Program-made: the position numbers and the translations under genes
NCBI GenBank assembly: GCA_030704615.1
Contig: CM060733.1
Location: 48,672,001 to 48,732,000 of the forward strand
DNA length: 60,000 bases
Direction of reading: 5' to 3'
Source: Takakia lepidozioides
Lineage: Eukaryota > Streptophyta > Takakiopsida > Takakiales > Takakiaceae
The notes under the pieces: model-generated
Told to the model about the DNA's origin: nothing
The model's database searches: none
What the model saw: the letters and a program-made list of their open reading frames with translations, nothing else
Shown: positions 22,001 to 32,956 of the stretch, piece after piece
How the letters are laid out: each line of letters starts with the position of its first letter
Position numbering within the stretch: the stretch's first letter is position 1

Positions 22001-22243
22001 CTGAGTGGGGTAGTCCTCCAAACTCTCCTCTCCCAGGACGAAGTCACCAACTCTATCCCAAGATATGCAGGCTTTTTCAACATTCACTCGCACACCCATA
22101 AACCCATATTGCATCTCACTCTTCCAATGGAGATCCTTCCTGTTGAAGGGTCCTGGTTTTGCTGTTTGCAAACATTGTCGAAGAGGCCGTATAAGCGGGC
22201 TTTCCGTGATTAGTATATCATCGGGTTTTGCTTCCACGTCCAT
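19027..22243 (-). pseudogene. MULE transposase (mudrA-like), frame-broken
   Basis: Four exons are traceable: 22,243-21,928 (MDVEAKPDD..., EDYPTQFWVNVHSKVEPG), 21,807-21,061, 20,821-20,622 and 20,102-19,027. Exon 2 has a FLYWCH-like Cys/His segment (YKCGCQCCF...ILTYYNNMEH) and the first catalytic Asp (RIVACDATFGTNHDK). Exon 3 has FPLYTLMVFDEWLNSIPVA and the second Asp (FIVDDVEAEINVIR). Exon 4 has FLCLWHVRKAWVKQ and the Glu in QGTNASIEAYHGNLK, then a SWIM finger (CTCP...LCKHQ). Introns use GT-AG and phases join. Breaks: a frameshift near 21,490, one at a G8 run (19,495-19,502) and an in-frame TGA at 19,437-19,435 inside SWIM. This enzyme family cuts and joins DNA at the TIRs. Confidence 0.85.
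20195..20620. repeat. CAGCGGACT repeat cluster filling a transposase intron
   Basis: About twenty copies of CAGCGGACT, CAGTGGACT and GGGGACTGCC variants form most of the intron 20,103-20,621. The intron is bounded by GTAAGT and CAG on the minus strand. Exon 3 ends in CG and exon 4 starts with A, restoring an Arg codon, so the repeat lies wholly within a removable intron. Confidence 0.82.
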
Positions 22244-22387
22244 GCCCTATACAATACAAAGGACACGCTTCTGAACATGCAAGAAACGCGCCGCAGTACA
22301 AGACACGATCGACAACGTGCCAGGAAAACAGTGCGCACGTTCGCGGCTGCTGGCAAGTGGTAGGCGACAGGGATGTAGGTTTGAATT

Positions 22388-22684
22388 GCAGCCCTAAAAA
22401 TGGAGGGCTCGGATGGGTTATGGGAATGGACGGTGACGATCCTGCGCCGTCAGCGGACTGGCAGGCGACTGGCGGACTGGCAGACTGCTGGGCAGCGGAC
22501 TGGCAGACTGGAGGGCAGCGGACGGGGCGTGGGCGCGGTTGCTGCAGCAGCGCGCGCGGCTAGGCGACCGCGCGCAGCGACGGGCGGGGGGGCGGGGGTG
22601 CGGGGAGCCGGGCGTCCGTACGCGGGGCCCACCGGCCACATCGCACGTGCCCATTGAAGACCCTATTATCTTAAAATGAGAGGC
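22388..22684 (-). repeat. MULE right terminal inverted repeat
   Basis: Complement of 5,588-5,913 at both ends; about 30 bp shorter in the GC-rich, CAGCGGACTGG-containing middle. The transposase start codon lies only about 145 bp inside it, so the TIR probably holds the transposase promoter. Confidence 0.92.
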
Positions 22685-22693
22685 GTTTGTAAG
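22685..22693. repeat. MULE target-site duplication, right
   Basis: GTTTGTAAG, identical to 5,579-5,587. The sequence continues AGCTCAGTTT, which restores the array motif GGCAGTTTGTAAGAGCTCAG if the MULE is removed. Confidence 0.93.
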
Positions 22694-23035
22694 AGCTCAG
22701 TTTATTAAAAATAAAAATAATTTTTTTTCCCATGTACCATCAGGGGCTAGGAATCATTGAACCTTGCGTCAACGCAAGCCTGATTCCCAGCCCCTGTTGG
22801 AACATGGGAAATCCAAAAAAAAAAAAAAAAAAACTTGATTCCCAGCCTGTTTCCCTGGGGCCTGCACTTGAGGGCAGTTCGCTAGGGCTCAGTTATTTTG
22901 TTTTCTTTGAATTCCCATGTGCCAACAGGGGCTGGGATTAAGCTTGTGTCAACGCAAGCTTGATTCCTTGCCTATATCATTGTACAAATAGGGAAAATTC
23001 CTAGCTGGATCTCTATTTTACTTTCTCGAATTCCC
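22694..23035. repeat. Palindromic-unit tandem array, right part
   Basis: The same themes as 4,985-5,578: CAGGGGCTAGGAATCATTG, GCGTCAACGCAAGC, CAGCCCCTGTTGGAACATGG, an A-run, CAGTTCGCTAGGGCTCAGTT, GGGGCTGGGATTAAGCTTG. The flank at 23,045-23,080 (AACCACCTCAATGTAACC) resembles 4,950-4,980 (AACCACCTCACTATAACC), marking the outer edges of the array. 23,080-23,889 hold no gene I can support. Confidence 0.78.
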
Positions 23036-23889
23036 GTTTGCCAACCACAAGATTAACCACCTCAATGTAACCACCTCACATCGCAGCTGGAAGAGGTTAT
23101 AAGGTGAAGATTACGTCGTGAAATCAGGGATTTGTTGTGACATGAATGAAAATATTTTTCATTCATTTCTGGATGAGAGGTAGGGGAGGATGGACTTCAT
23201 TTGACATTTTGCATTTTCGTGCAATTCCATGATGTTCATCAGCATGCAGAGAAGACTCCATCTTTCATTCATCCATGCTTCATTCCTCGTGTAGGCTTTC
23301 AACAAGTATTCATCCAATATTCATCCACATTCCAACTATTTGAGTTCCAAAAACTAAGGGATTGTTGCCCGCATTTCCACAACTCCAGTCCGCGGTAATA
23401 AGCCTTATCAGGCATTGCTGTCCGTGGTCATAGGCCCCATGCGGTCAACGTCATCCTGAACCGTGAGCTGAATTCTGCTCACGGAAATTCCTGCTCACGA
23501 ACTAGCAATCCCCATGTTTGTATTGAATTCATATTGGATCATTCTATTCTATTCATGCAACACTCTTGCCATCCTGAATGTTTACTATATGCAATCAAGA
23601 TGTGTTGCATGACATCGGGTAAAGTTACCTTCGATGGAAATGGGATGCAGTTACACCAATCCCAATCTGCTCTGGTTCCTCACAGCTCCTAGTCTTGGCC
23701 TGTCTCTTCTGCAATTTGATCTAGGGGAGCGGATATGGAGAACAAGCAACATGCCCTTTGTTTGCCTACAAAGTTAAGTTAGGCTATTCCTTGCTTAAGC
23801 CGGTTATCTCTATGGATTCTAAGTGGTCTAAGAAATGGTCACATTAGGCTAACTGCCGATCACTTGGAAGGTATTTGGGCTGACATCTA

Positions 23890-24135
23890 GTGGATATAAT
23901 AGATCGTGCTGCCAGGGGGTTTCTAATTTGGAAGTTTGTCAATCGGACTTTACCAATGCTTAATTACTTTGCTGACACACTAGCAACATATATACTTTGC
24001 AACCTGCAAGTTCTCAAGACTCTGGAACATTGCTTCCTTGTTTGCCTTGTTGCTGCAAAGACCTGGAGGAGGGTTCTTTCTTTCTATTCCTATTGGAAAG
24101 TTTTTCCTGCTAATGCCTCATCTTTAAGTTTCTGA
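23890..24135 (+). pseudogene. LINE ORF2 C-terminal relic (zf-RVT-like)
   Basis: The frame reads RAARGFLIWKFVNRTLPMLN, then LKTLEHCFLVCLVAAKTWRR. The order FxWKxxNxxLP...LExxEHxFxxCxxAxxxWxR is typical of the cysteine/histidine-rich segment after the RT of plant LINEs. The expected CxxC is degenerate. No RT or endonuclease lies upstream, so it is a 5'-truncated relic. Confidence 0.55.
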
Positions 24136-26299
24136 ATTTTTTAAAGGATCGTTATGGTCAAACTATCCGTTTGGTCCACTATGAGAGCTCAATACTATAT
24201 GGAACCTTTGGAATTGCTCTTTGTGCATTTGTTTTTGATAGCTGGTTAATTTTGATGATGTGGCCTCCCAAACACCGGCGGGAAGACTTCCTGACCATCG
24301 GCAAAATGGCCTGGGCGAAACAACCCATCTCACGCTGAGATGTCTTCATAATTTTTATTTTTTTTTCCAGCTGGTAATCAGTCCTACAATGCAACTACCA
24401 ACCGGAAGAATTAGGATTCTTCCAAATATTTCCTACTCTATGATGTCAGTTGACCCATGGTGTGGATGGAAAGTGAATTCAGCCCCCCATTTGTACATAC
24501 AAACCAACCCCTATGAGATGTTGGAATTTTGAACTGGAAATCGGATACCCAGTAGATGCCCAAGAATATGAATCTGCAAGGCAATCACACATGAAAAATC
24601 CAAATGACCACAAAAAACTTTCTTCAAACTTGTATTCAGGTCCTAATTCTGAGCCTTGCTTCCAAAACCCACCATAGAATTTTGTTATGATCTACCAATT
24701 CCAAATGTGGATTTCCTAATTTCGTGGGGGCAGATGGATGTGTTAGTCAAGAATCTATTTGTAAGGTTCAAATTTGTGGATGATTCAGAGTAGTAAGATA
24801 GAGCGTAGGACATGTAGGTATGTAGTATGTACCATTTTTCGGGTGGCCCACCAAGTTCGGGTGGTTATATGTTTTTATCAAGAACTACCCACAAGCTTTG
24901 TTTTGTCCAATTTTGAAACCTAGCACCCTAACATGGTGAACATGACTCTATTATTCTAATCTAATATTCTAGATATTCTAGATACTTATTGAGCTAGCAT
25001 ATAATTTTCTTATGGTACATGTTTCAAATTTTTGCATTTTAGGAGGCCTTGAGTGTAGATTAGTTAGTAGTAGGTAGTAAGTTGGAGCGGGAGAGGCCTA
25101 GACCCTCCATTATATACCCTCTCGGAGTGTCCTTCCACGTGGGAGGAGCCCGGTCCTGAAAAGGAGGAGTTTGCTCAGCACTCGGAGAAAATAGCCGAAT
25201 CCCCTCTAGCGTTTCCACAATCATGTGGAGCTCGGCGGCCAATGCTCATTTTGGACTTTAGCGTGACGTGGTAGAGGATACCACTTGGTAACCGGTGTAC
25301 TCTTGGGAAACATACTTAGAATTGCTCTTTATGTGTTCACCAATACCCGTCAAGTATCTCGAGCATCTCGAGCTCTACATGTTTATCAAACCGTCTATAG
25401 CAGGTCGTGGTGGGTCTCTAACAGGCACATGCAGGTAAGTGGACACTGCAATCAATTCCCGATACTCGTCCGCAGAGCTCCCATCCCCATTTTATTGGGG
25501 TGCGCTACAAATGTGCTAGCTCGACGACCCGACCCTGCCGCCCCATACATGGAAGCGATGTGTTAACCCGGCCATTTTTGTCTGTTTCCTCCCTTAAACG
25601 ATGGGCATGGATGGCCTCTCTCACGGGCCCAGCCATCTCGGGCCCAGCCGTCTCTAGCCTTCGCTGGCCTTCTAGAAGGCTTTTTCGCGCCAGGTGTGCA
25701 GCCACAATGGGCGCCTGGTCGTGGCTGGACACAGGTCTTCATCCCATCGCCCTCCTGCTTCGATCTAAAGCACCCTTTCCTGCATCCCTATTGGTCGGTC
25801 CAATAGTCTCTCCCATTTTGACCTCCAAAAATTTCCCCCAACCTTTTATATACACCATGCCATGTGTGCTCCTTGAAAATCCTTGATGAGCATCAGTTGT
25901 GTCCCAATGCCTCTTGCAACAAAACTCCATAAACAACTAAACTCCATAAATAACTGGCAATTAGCAATCAATAGAAGCTTGCATTTTTGTTTTTTGTGTC
26001 CCATAACCCACAGGGAGGAGGTTCTCACTTATGCATACTTTGCTTATGTTGGCCGCGCAACCGTTCGATGGTAGAGCGAGGCAAGTCCAATATCCTTACC
26101 TCTCATGGTTCTGTCGGAATCACCTTTACATAACCATATGTGAAGGAAGAAGTGAAGTGCTGTGACATCTTGCATCAAACTTATTGTCCCTCATCTTTCC
26201 GATCAAAATAAAGATAAAATCCACTAGAGTCTGTCCCCCTCACGGCGAGTCCGGAGAATCCTAAGATGCATCCAAGCCAACTTTGAAGCCAGAAAGACA
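24136..26299. other. Intergenic, no gene supported
   Basis: Mostly AT-rich sequence with short open frames. 25,060-25,900 is more GC-rich and has a TATA-like TTTTATATACACC near 25,850, which could be part of an old LTR. I could find neither a matching copy nor paired TG/CA ends. Confidence 0.4.
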
Positions 26300-26560
26300 T
26301 CAACAGTGCCAGCATCTATACAAGATTGTTTCCCCCACAGCTAACACATACAAAAGGAAACTCATCCATGTTCCGAGATAGAAATACGCAGCAGCATGCA
26401 CAATCCACCTGGAGTCATAATAAACTCTCTCTTTCCACAACGGATTTCCAATCAACACATTGATCATATAAAGTCCAGCTAGCGAAGTAACTAACACAAG
26501 ACCAAAGCAGATACTACCGCGGCCATGCCATTTAAGAATTTCGTCGAAAGACCTTTATAC
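26300..26560 (-). CDS. Possible exon of a small two-helix membrane protein
   Basis: I do not recognise this. The minus-strand frame opens near 26,555 (FDEILKWHGRGSICFG) and ends at TAA or TGA near 26,300. It encodes two hydrophobic stretches: GLVLVTSLAGLYMINVLIG and WIVHAAAYFYLGTWMSFLLY. The composition is protein-like, but no start codon with partner exons was found upstream. It lies downstream of the 14-3-3 gene on the same strand, so it could also be a chance frame in 3' flanking DNA. The 26,560-27,370 interval holds no other gene I can support. Confidence 0.25.
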
Positions 26561-27370
26561 ACGAACCAAGACAACAACTTGCTAGCACATTGTAGTGCAC
26601 CGTTAAGAGATAAGAACCAGCTGATACACAGAATATGCGACTTCACATATTCTACTTCACATTCGCAAAGATGGGAGCACCAGCTTTAGACTCTTTAACT
26701 ATCTAGAAAATGCAATCTCAGCTCGCAAGAGTATCAAGAAGAACAAACCATTCGTTTGGATGTAAAAGCATCCATCTTGTTTCAAAATACCCAAGGCGTG
26801 GTTTGCAAAGGATATGCCAGCATGCTTTCATTTCATTATAGATCCTTCCTAGGTAGCTGCCCACTGAAAGACACTGACAGCAGGTACAGTAACATTGCCA
26901 GAGGAAGGCAACGTATGCATCAGCTAGCAGCCTGGCACTGCTGAAAGGCATGCGAAAGGCCCACCCTTCAGGCACTCGCCTATTTAGCAAGGTTTGTTTC
27001 GGAATGTTGATAGAAATGAGCTATTCACTGCACATCCAAGAGAGGCAAATTAACCCCTTCAGACTGATCAACTGGAAATACCTGGAACTCCCATAAAAGA
27101 CAGCAGTACGCGAGTCCATAATAAACTTCCAAGTAAACTCCAAAAGACGGAAACAAAATGTCTGAGGACTATTTTACAGTAACAGGACTGCGAGTTTTGA
27201 CTAGGCAGCCATATTTCTCCTTTCATTCACAAGCAAGTATTGTAGCATAAAGATTAAAGATGGGCCATTTGATTGCAATGAACCTTGTCTCAGAATCATT
27301 TATAAGGAGTTCTTCTAAATACTTAACCCTGGAAAGAATCACCGTATCACTGATTGAGTGAGAAATAATC

Positions 27371-30050
27371 CTATACCTCTGCTTCTTCAGCCCTTGCTGA
27401 ATCATCCCCTTTTGCCTGGTCATCACCTGACGAACATGGAAATGACACCCTCAGACATCCTTAAGGAAATGCTAAGTTACCCAAGGATATACCGATGTAG
27501 AACAACATAAAAATTGTAAACACTGCAGTGGAGCCCACCCTTCAAAGGGCACACTAGCCAAGAGGTAAAGTGGCTCTTATTTACAGTGCATTTGCAGAGT
27601 CTTCTCTCTCTCTCTCTCTCAATACTGCATTGCAAACAAGAAGGGAGAGAAAAAAAACAGCATAGAGAGCTTCAAATCAAGTTCCAAATGATGAAGTTCA
27701 GTCTGGAAATATATTCTTGCAACTGGACTTCCAACATTGTAAAGCAAACCTGTGGGTACAGTTTACAGATATATATATGTGACTGCAATAAACACAAAAT
27801 TCGTGTCTTACCTCCATCCTCCTGCAGATCTGACGTCCAGAGGGTGAGGTTATCCCTGAGAAGCTGCATGATCAAGGTGCTGTCTTTGTAGGACTCTTCA
27901 CTCAGAGTATCAAGCTCTGCAATAGCTTCGTCAAATGCTTGTTTGGCCAAATGGCAAGCTCTGGAATCCCACACATTATGCACCAGCATGTGTAAGTTTC
28001 CACATGATTGACATGCCCACTTAACATCGCTGAAAAATACATTTAGCTGGCCGGAAATGTACGAAAACAATTGACACAAACACTTACCGCTCAGGCGAGT
28101 TGAGAATCTCATAGTAGAAAACTGAGAAATTAAGTGCCAGCCCCAGCCTGATCGGATGTGTCGGTGCCAAGTCAGTGACTGCTGTGTTGGAGGCAGCCTG
28201 CACAAAGTGGAGACAAAGAGTTGCAGACCCTGGGCACATATAGGGTTGAGCGGTTGTTTAAGTTGTTGGAGCTTCGAATATCCGAGTGCAGTATAAGATT
28301 AGAAAGTCCAAAAGAAGTAACCCTCAAGTGTTTAAGCGTAACAGCTTGAGGTCTTTCAGCAAGTTGACAAACTGTGGGAATGCATACATGAGTACAACAG
28401 CCCTTGGCGCAAGGCTACCTTGTGAAAATAGACATGACACTTCACAACACATACAGTGAGCATTTGACTTGCTTAGAACTTAGAGAGATCATGTCACCTG
28501 GTAGGCCTTGAGGGACTGGTCTGCAGCTTCTTTTCTTTCGTTTCCAATCTTGAACTCTGCCAAATACCTATAATAATCACCCTTCCTAATACACAAGGAA
28601 ATAGCATGAAGATGTTAGTTGACAAAATGTAATGTAATCACTCGACATGCCTTTCAACATGTCTTTCAAAATCTTTACCTACAAACATTATGTTCTCAAA
28701 AGAACAAATTACCAAAACAAAAAAACCTACTAGATCTCATGGATACCTGTGGAAAGATTCAACATACAACCAAAAGAACTTGCAAACAAATAATACAAAA
28801 AGAAAAACAAAGACCACATTGGATAGCCAAAATATCAGTGACAGCCACCAATTTCAATAAATTAGTTGAAATAGTGTATGTAATAGTCAATACATCTTGT
28901 AATAGAAGACAGTGGATTCTCCTGTGCTGGATGAAGGAATCAAATGCTCATCAATGATAGTAAGGATGTCATTGCAAATCTTGGACAGCTCTTCCTCCAC
29001 TTTGTGTCGGTAGTCTTTGATGCGCTTCACATTCTGCTCGTTCCCTTTACTCTCCTCTTTTTGCTCAATAGATGACATAATCCGCCATGAAGCCCTCCGA
29101 GCACCAATGACATTCTTGTAACCCACCGAGAGCAGGTTTCTCTCTTCAACTGTCAACTCCACGTCTAGCTTCGCAACTTTCTTCATAGATTCAACCATCT
29201 CTGTCACAACAATGGAACCGTAAGAAGAGGGCATATAACACTTAGTGCTTTCAGCAAAGCACGAAAAAACAACTACTTGCAGAACCGTGACATCCAAGAG
29301 CCATGGCATATGCAATCGTAAATCAGGTGACACAATTTGGAACCAAATAACAAGTCAAAAGTTTATTGAGACAGGAGCTTGCAGTACAGTGGTTGATAAG
29401 GATCTGAATGTGCAAATTACACTTGTCAAGTAAAACAAAATTGCTGAATTACTGAAACGAGGCAAGTAGACAACCACTCAGAGACAAACGAAAATGTACA
29501 AAAATGTACATCAGCAACTCAAAATCCGAGTCTTCTGACAAAACAGAACCCCACCAACGAAGGAAACCTATCTACCTCAGGTTATGTCGAGAGGTACTAT
29601 ATCTCAGTAGCATCACCAGAATGACGAACCTATGTACGCCCAGGGCACGACCAACCCTACCGACGTCAGATAATCTGAAAATCAAGAACCACGACTATTG
29701 GACATCCAACGAGACTTGGACGAGAACAAACTGGCAGATATGGAGGCTTAAACGCAGACAAAAAGCCTCGTGATGCAAACGACGACATTCTCCCTCCACA
29801 AATACGAAAACCGAAATTTTTATACCCCGGACTGCGGCTGAACAACAAAATGTCTGGACTCCATACACCCAGGGGAGACCACAAGGCAGACAGTAAGAGC
29901 ATTCAGGAAAAAAGAAGCAAATAACCACGCCACAAGTGGCAGACTGAACAGATCAAGGCATAAAGCAGGTGATGCACCGTCATATCGCTCCGCTTGCTCT
30001 GCAAGCTTGGCCATGTACACGTAGCTTTCTCTCTCCTTCTCGGTATTCAT
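27371..30050 (-). CDS. 14-3-3 protein
   Basis: Six exons read on the minus strand: 30,050-29,978, 29,200-28,894, 28,585-28,498, 28,197-28,088, 27,960-27,812 and 27,426-27,371. They total 783 nt, 260 residues plus stop, the normal family length, with all GT-AG phases consistent. Start [20 protein letters not shown] fits the conserved N-terminus. Signature blocks: [20 protein letters not shown] (Lys and Arg of the phosphopeptide groove), [10 protein letters not shown] (Arg-Tyr), [20 protein letters not shown], and [15 protein letters not shown]. The acidic C-terminal tail ends AEEAEV. 14-3-3 dimers bind phosphoserine/threonine motifs in the cytosol and nucleus. It diverges from the calmodulin-like gene about 0.9 kb away. 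Confidence 0.95.
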
Positions 30051-30980
30051 TTTGACCCCGCACCTCCCCGCAGATCACAAGAGCGCGCGAGACGGTCGCA
30101 AGGTCGCGGAGCAGCGCAGCGAAGAAGAAGGAGAAGAAACGTGGCACGAGCTGCCGTCGCTTTGCTCCCACCCCATTCTCCATTCGTTACTCACGTCTTC
30201 GCAAATGGATGAACCTCACCATTTCTCGTCGGCCCATTCCCGGCGCAATTGTTGCCCTCGATGGATGGAAAACCATCGATGGGATGCATATCTGTCTCAT
30301 CCGTCGATTATGAAACCCACTCATTGGGTGTACTGATAAGAACAAAATATAAATATTGATTATTCCGCTGCGTTGACCCGTGGATCTGGGGTTCAACTCC
30401 CTGTTGGTTCGTCGGCCTTCGGGCCTCTCCTCAAAAATACATTAAATAGGTGTTTTAGTGATTATAAAATTCGAGTAGGGGTATAAAGAGAAATATTGTC
30501 CAGGCTTTTTAATGGGCGAGATGACGTAAAGAGCACAACCATTCCATGACATGAATGGCCATTCCCATTTTTTATTTTCTAGGAATAGACGTATTCTGAT
30601 ATTTCCACGTGGCAGGGCCGTCCATCACGATTCTATAACTTTTCTGTCAAGTTCCCAGTAGGCCTAATGAGATAAGATTCCAAAGAGTAGGTTTGACACG
30701 TAGCCCTACTTAGGCTTAGGTCAACATTGGTTTTCTGAGCTGAATGCTGCACTGGATCTGCACCATGAATTCGAGAGCTCGGATGCTGCGGATTCCAGAC
30801 TTGAATTCTCGAAGATGCAAGAGCTGTGTGCGCTTGGTAGCTACCAGATTCGCACGATAGAATTCGCGCTGAGGTGGTGCTTGGAAGGAAGAGCAGGGGA
30901 TGTGCATTAACCCTAGCATGGTGCCTTGAGAGGGTCGCGGAAGCTATTCACGTTCTACAGACGTGCAGGTGGAGCTGAAA
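30051..30980. promoter_or_regulatory. Intergenic region between divergent 14-3-3 and calmodulin-like genes
   Basis: About 930 bp separate the two start codons, so both promoters must lie here or in 5' introns. I see no clear TATA box for either. A tRNA-like B-box (GGGGTTCAACTCCC, near 30,388) may be a SINE scrap. Confidence 0.5.
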
Positions 30981-32956
30981 ATGCTAATGCTATCAAAGGG
31001 CATTAAATCGCACAAGCTGAAACTGAATTTGGTTGGAGTATTGGGGTTCAGAAACAAGGGGTTGCAAGGGGTGAGAGAATCTGGCCAGCTCGCTCGATCG
31101 ATTAAGACTAGCTCCAGGCTCCTTACTTCCGGGTCGTCAAGATGGAAATCCGACACAGAATTGGGGGATGCGCACAATTCGTCAGAGTTGGCGAAGCTCG
31201 AAAGCACGAAGTCAATTCCACTCGCCTGGTGAGTGTGCGGACTTTTTGCCACTTTTTTTTTTATCTTTATTCCTCTATATGCTGAAGTCGACAGCTGCCC
31301 GAGCATGATGGATTCTGTTCGTCAATCTCAACTCTGAGATTGGCGGGTAGAGCATCTTCGCGATTGATCTAGGGTTTATTTGGGTAGATGGCAGGACTGT
31401 GTTGTTTGAATAGTTCGCATCAGCTGTTTTTTTACCGCACAATTTTCTTCATATGAAAGACGTTTTACGGATTGAGTTGTTGCGTGAGTGGGTTTCGCAG
31501 GTGGGAGCATTACAAGCCTCGAAACATGCTTAGTCGCATCTCTAGATTTTTCATGCCCTCAGTCCTGCCCTCGAACCACAGGTGAGATTTCCCATAGTAA
31601 GGGCGGACCTCTCTTCGCATTACAATGATCCACTGAGGGTGTTACATTGTTGAGGACCCAGTGGGAGAGTTATTGAAGACCAAAGAATGCAAAAGGTTTG
31701 AAGTACTCTGTTTGATTTGTCAATTGTTACTACATTTGAGCACAAAGTACATCTGCGATAATCTGTTAATACTGGAACGGGCGTATGTGAAGGACTTGAT
31801 CGATGAGGGGACTTGGTTGTTGTTGAGTACTCGTTGTGAAGACACTAGGGTCAAGGATTGGGATTTTTAGTGACAAATCAAGCTGAAATGTGTGTGCCAA
31901 GGGCAGTTACAGGACTTCGTGTATGGGCAGTTCCGCACCTAGTCATAGGCAACATGATTTCCTTGTTGAGGAGATGTAGACACCTATCTCATCACCAAGC
32001 TAAGAAGGAACTTGCTGTGTTATTGCTAGTACATCCATTAAGGGAGGAGAAGCCGGTGGGTCTCTTACAAATGAAGAGATGGCGGAGGCTCAGGATGCCT
32101 TTGTAGTGTTTATGAAGGGCGAAGATGGCCAAAGCCTGGGCACAAAGGAGCTGGGGGCTTTGATGCGCTCAATGGGCCAGAATTTGAGTGAAGCCGAACT
32201 CCAAGAAATCATGAAAGTAGTAAACAGTCCAGGAATTGGGGGTGATCCTCAGCTTGACTTCCCTGGATTCATGCAATCCATGGTTCAGAATATGGAGGGG
32301 ACCAAGCTGGGAAAGGAGCTCAGATCAGTCTTCAAGGTAATTGACTGATCAGGCCTGTGAAGTGGATTGATGTGATAATAGATTTTCTTCCCAGTGTTTG
32401 GTTGGCCCTGCTTGCTATTTGTGCACATTGGAAGGTTGCTGATAGGCCTGACATGGGTTGGGCTTTGCTGGAAATTGGTTAACCCTATTTCTCAAGGTGC
32501 AGAGGGCTGCCTTCCTCAGCTCTGGAGTGAATTGGTGCTATATGAGCCCTTTTTGTCTCCAGTTTAAGTTTTTTAGTACAACACCTGCCATTTGTCCTAT
32601 GGCTCTCTAATCATCACTACCTTATTGGTGAAGGCAACACCCTTTCAAGCCTTGAGTGGAAATAAGAATGCATTATAACTGAAGAGTAATGGCTGTAGTA
32701 TGGCAGGATCATTGAACTTGTCTTTCAACCACTGTCACTAATGACAATGTTGTGTGGATACCAGGAAATTGATAAGGATGGGGATGGTTTTGTGTCAGCA
32801 ATTGAGTTAAGGCAAGCTATAGCAGACATGGGTGCAATACTGACTGATGCTGACTTTGAAGAGATGGTGAGCGATGCCCGTGTGGGCCCAAATGGCCTTT
32901 TGAATTTTGAGGACTTTGTCAAAGCAATGATGGCCCAGTCAGAATTTTGGGGCTGA
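30981..32956 (+). CDS. Calmodulin-like EF-hand protein with N-terminal extension
   Basis: The secure part is exons 31,501-31,581, 32,030-32,336 and 32,765-32,956. They encode SLTNEEMAEAQDAFVVF, ELGALMRSMGQNLSEAELQE and EIDKDGDGFVSAIELRQAIA. Only EF-hand 3 (DKDGDGFVSAIE) has all calcium ligands; hands 1 (MKGEDGQSLGT), 2 (NSPGIGGDPQL) and 4 (DARVGPNGLLNFED) lack several. A further 5' exon, 30,981-31,228 (donor GTGAGT), joins in frame, giving 275 residues. If it is untranslated, the start is ATG 31,526 (MLSRISRFFMPSVLPSNH) with 184 residues. Calmodulin-like proteins relay calcium signals; with one intact hand this is a divergent member. The start choice is open. Confidence 0.82.

Larger units (their letters stand above)
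5588..22684. mobile_element. Giant Mutator-like element (MULE), 17.1 kb
   Basis: The ends are inverted copies: GCCTCTCATTTTAAGATAAT at 5,588 and its complement ending at 22,684. They lie inside TIRs of about 300 bp and are flanked by a perfect 9-bp duplication. Inside are a mudrA-like transposase gene on the minus strand (19.0-22.2 kb), an unknown gene on the plus strand (14.5-18.2 kb) and eight or more clusters of a CAGTCYGYTG repeat. A 6.9-kb chromovirus is nested at 7,407-14,342; without it the MULE is about 10.2 kb. The two genes converge. The transposase has frame breaks, so this copy is probably not autonomous now. Confidence 0.93.

Noticed and set aside
4327-23510. GTGAGCAG-type motifs on both outer flanks of the palindromic array, hinting at a larger composite element
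   Set aside because: The two flanks share only short motifs; no alignable inverted repeat or target duplication could be defined.
25060-25900. Possible LTR with TATA-like TTTTATATACACC
   Set aside because: No paired TG/CA ends, primer site or second copy could be found in the window.
31661-32106. Open frames between the second and third exons of the calmodulin-like gene
   Set aside because: They lie within an intron with consistent borders (31,582-32,029) or are other-frame readings of the EF-hand exon.
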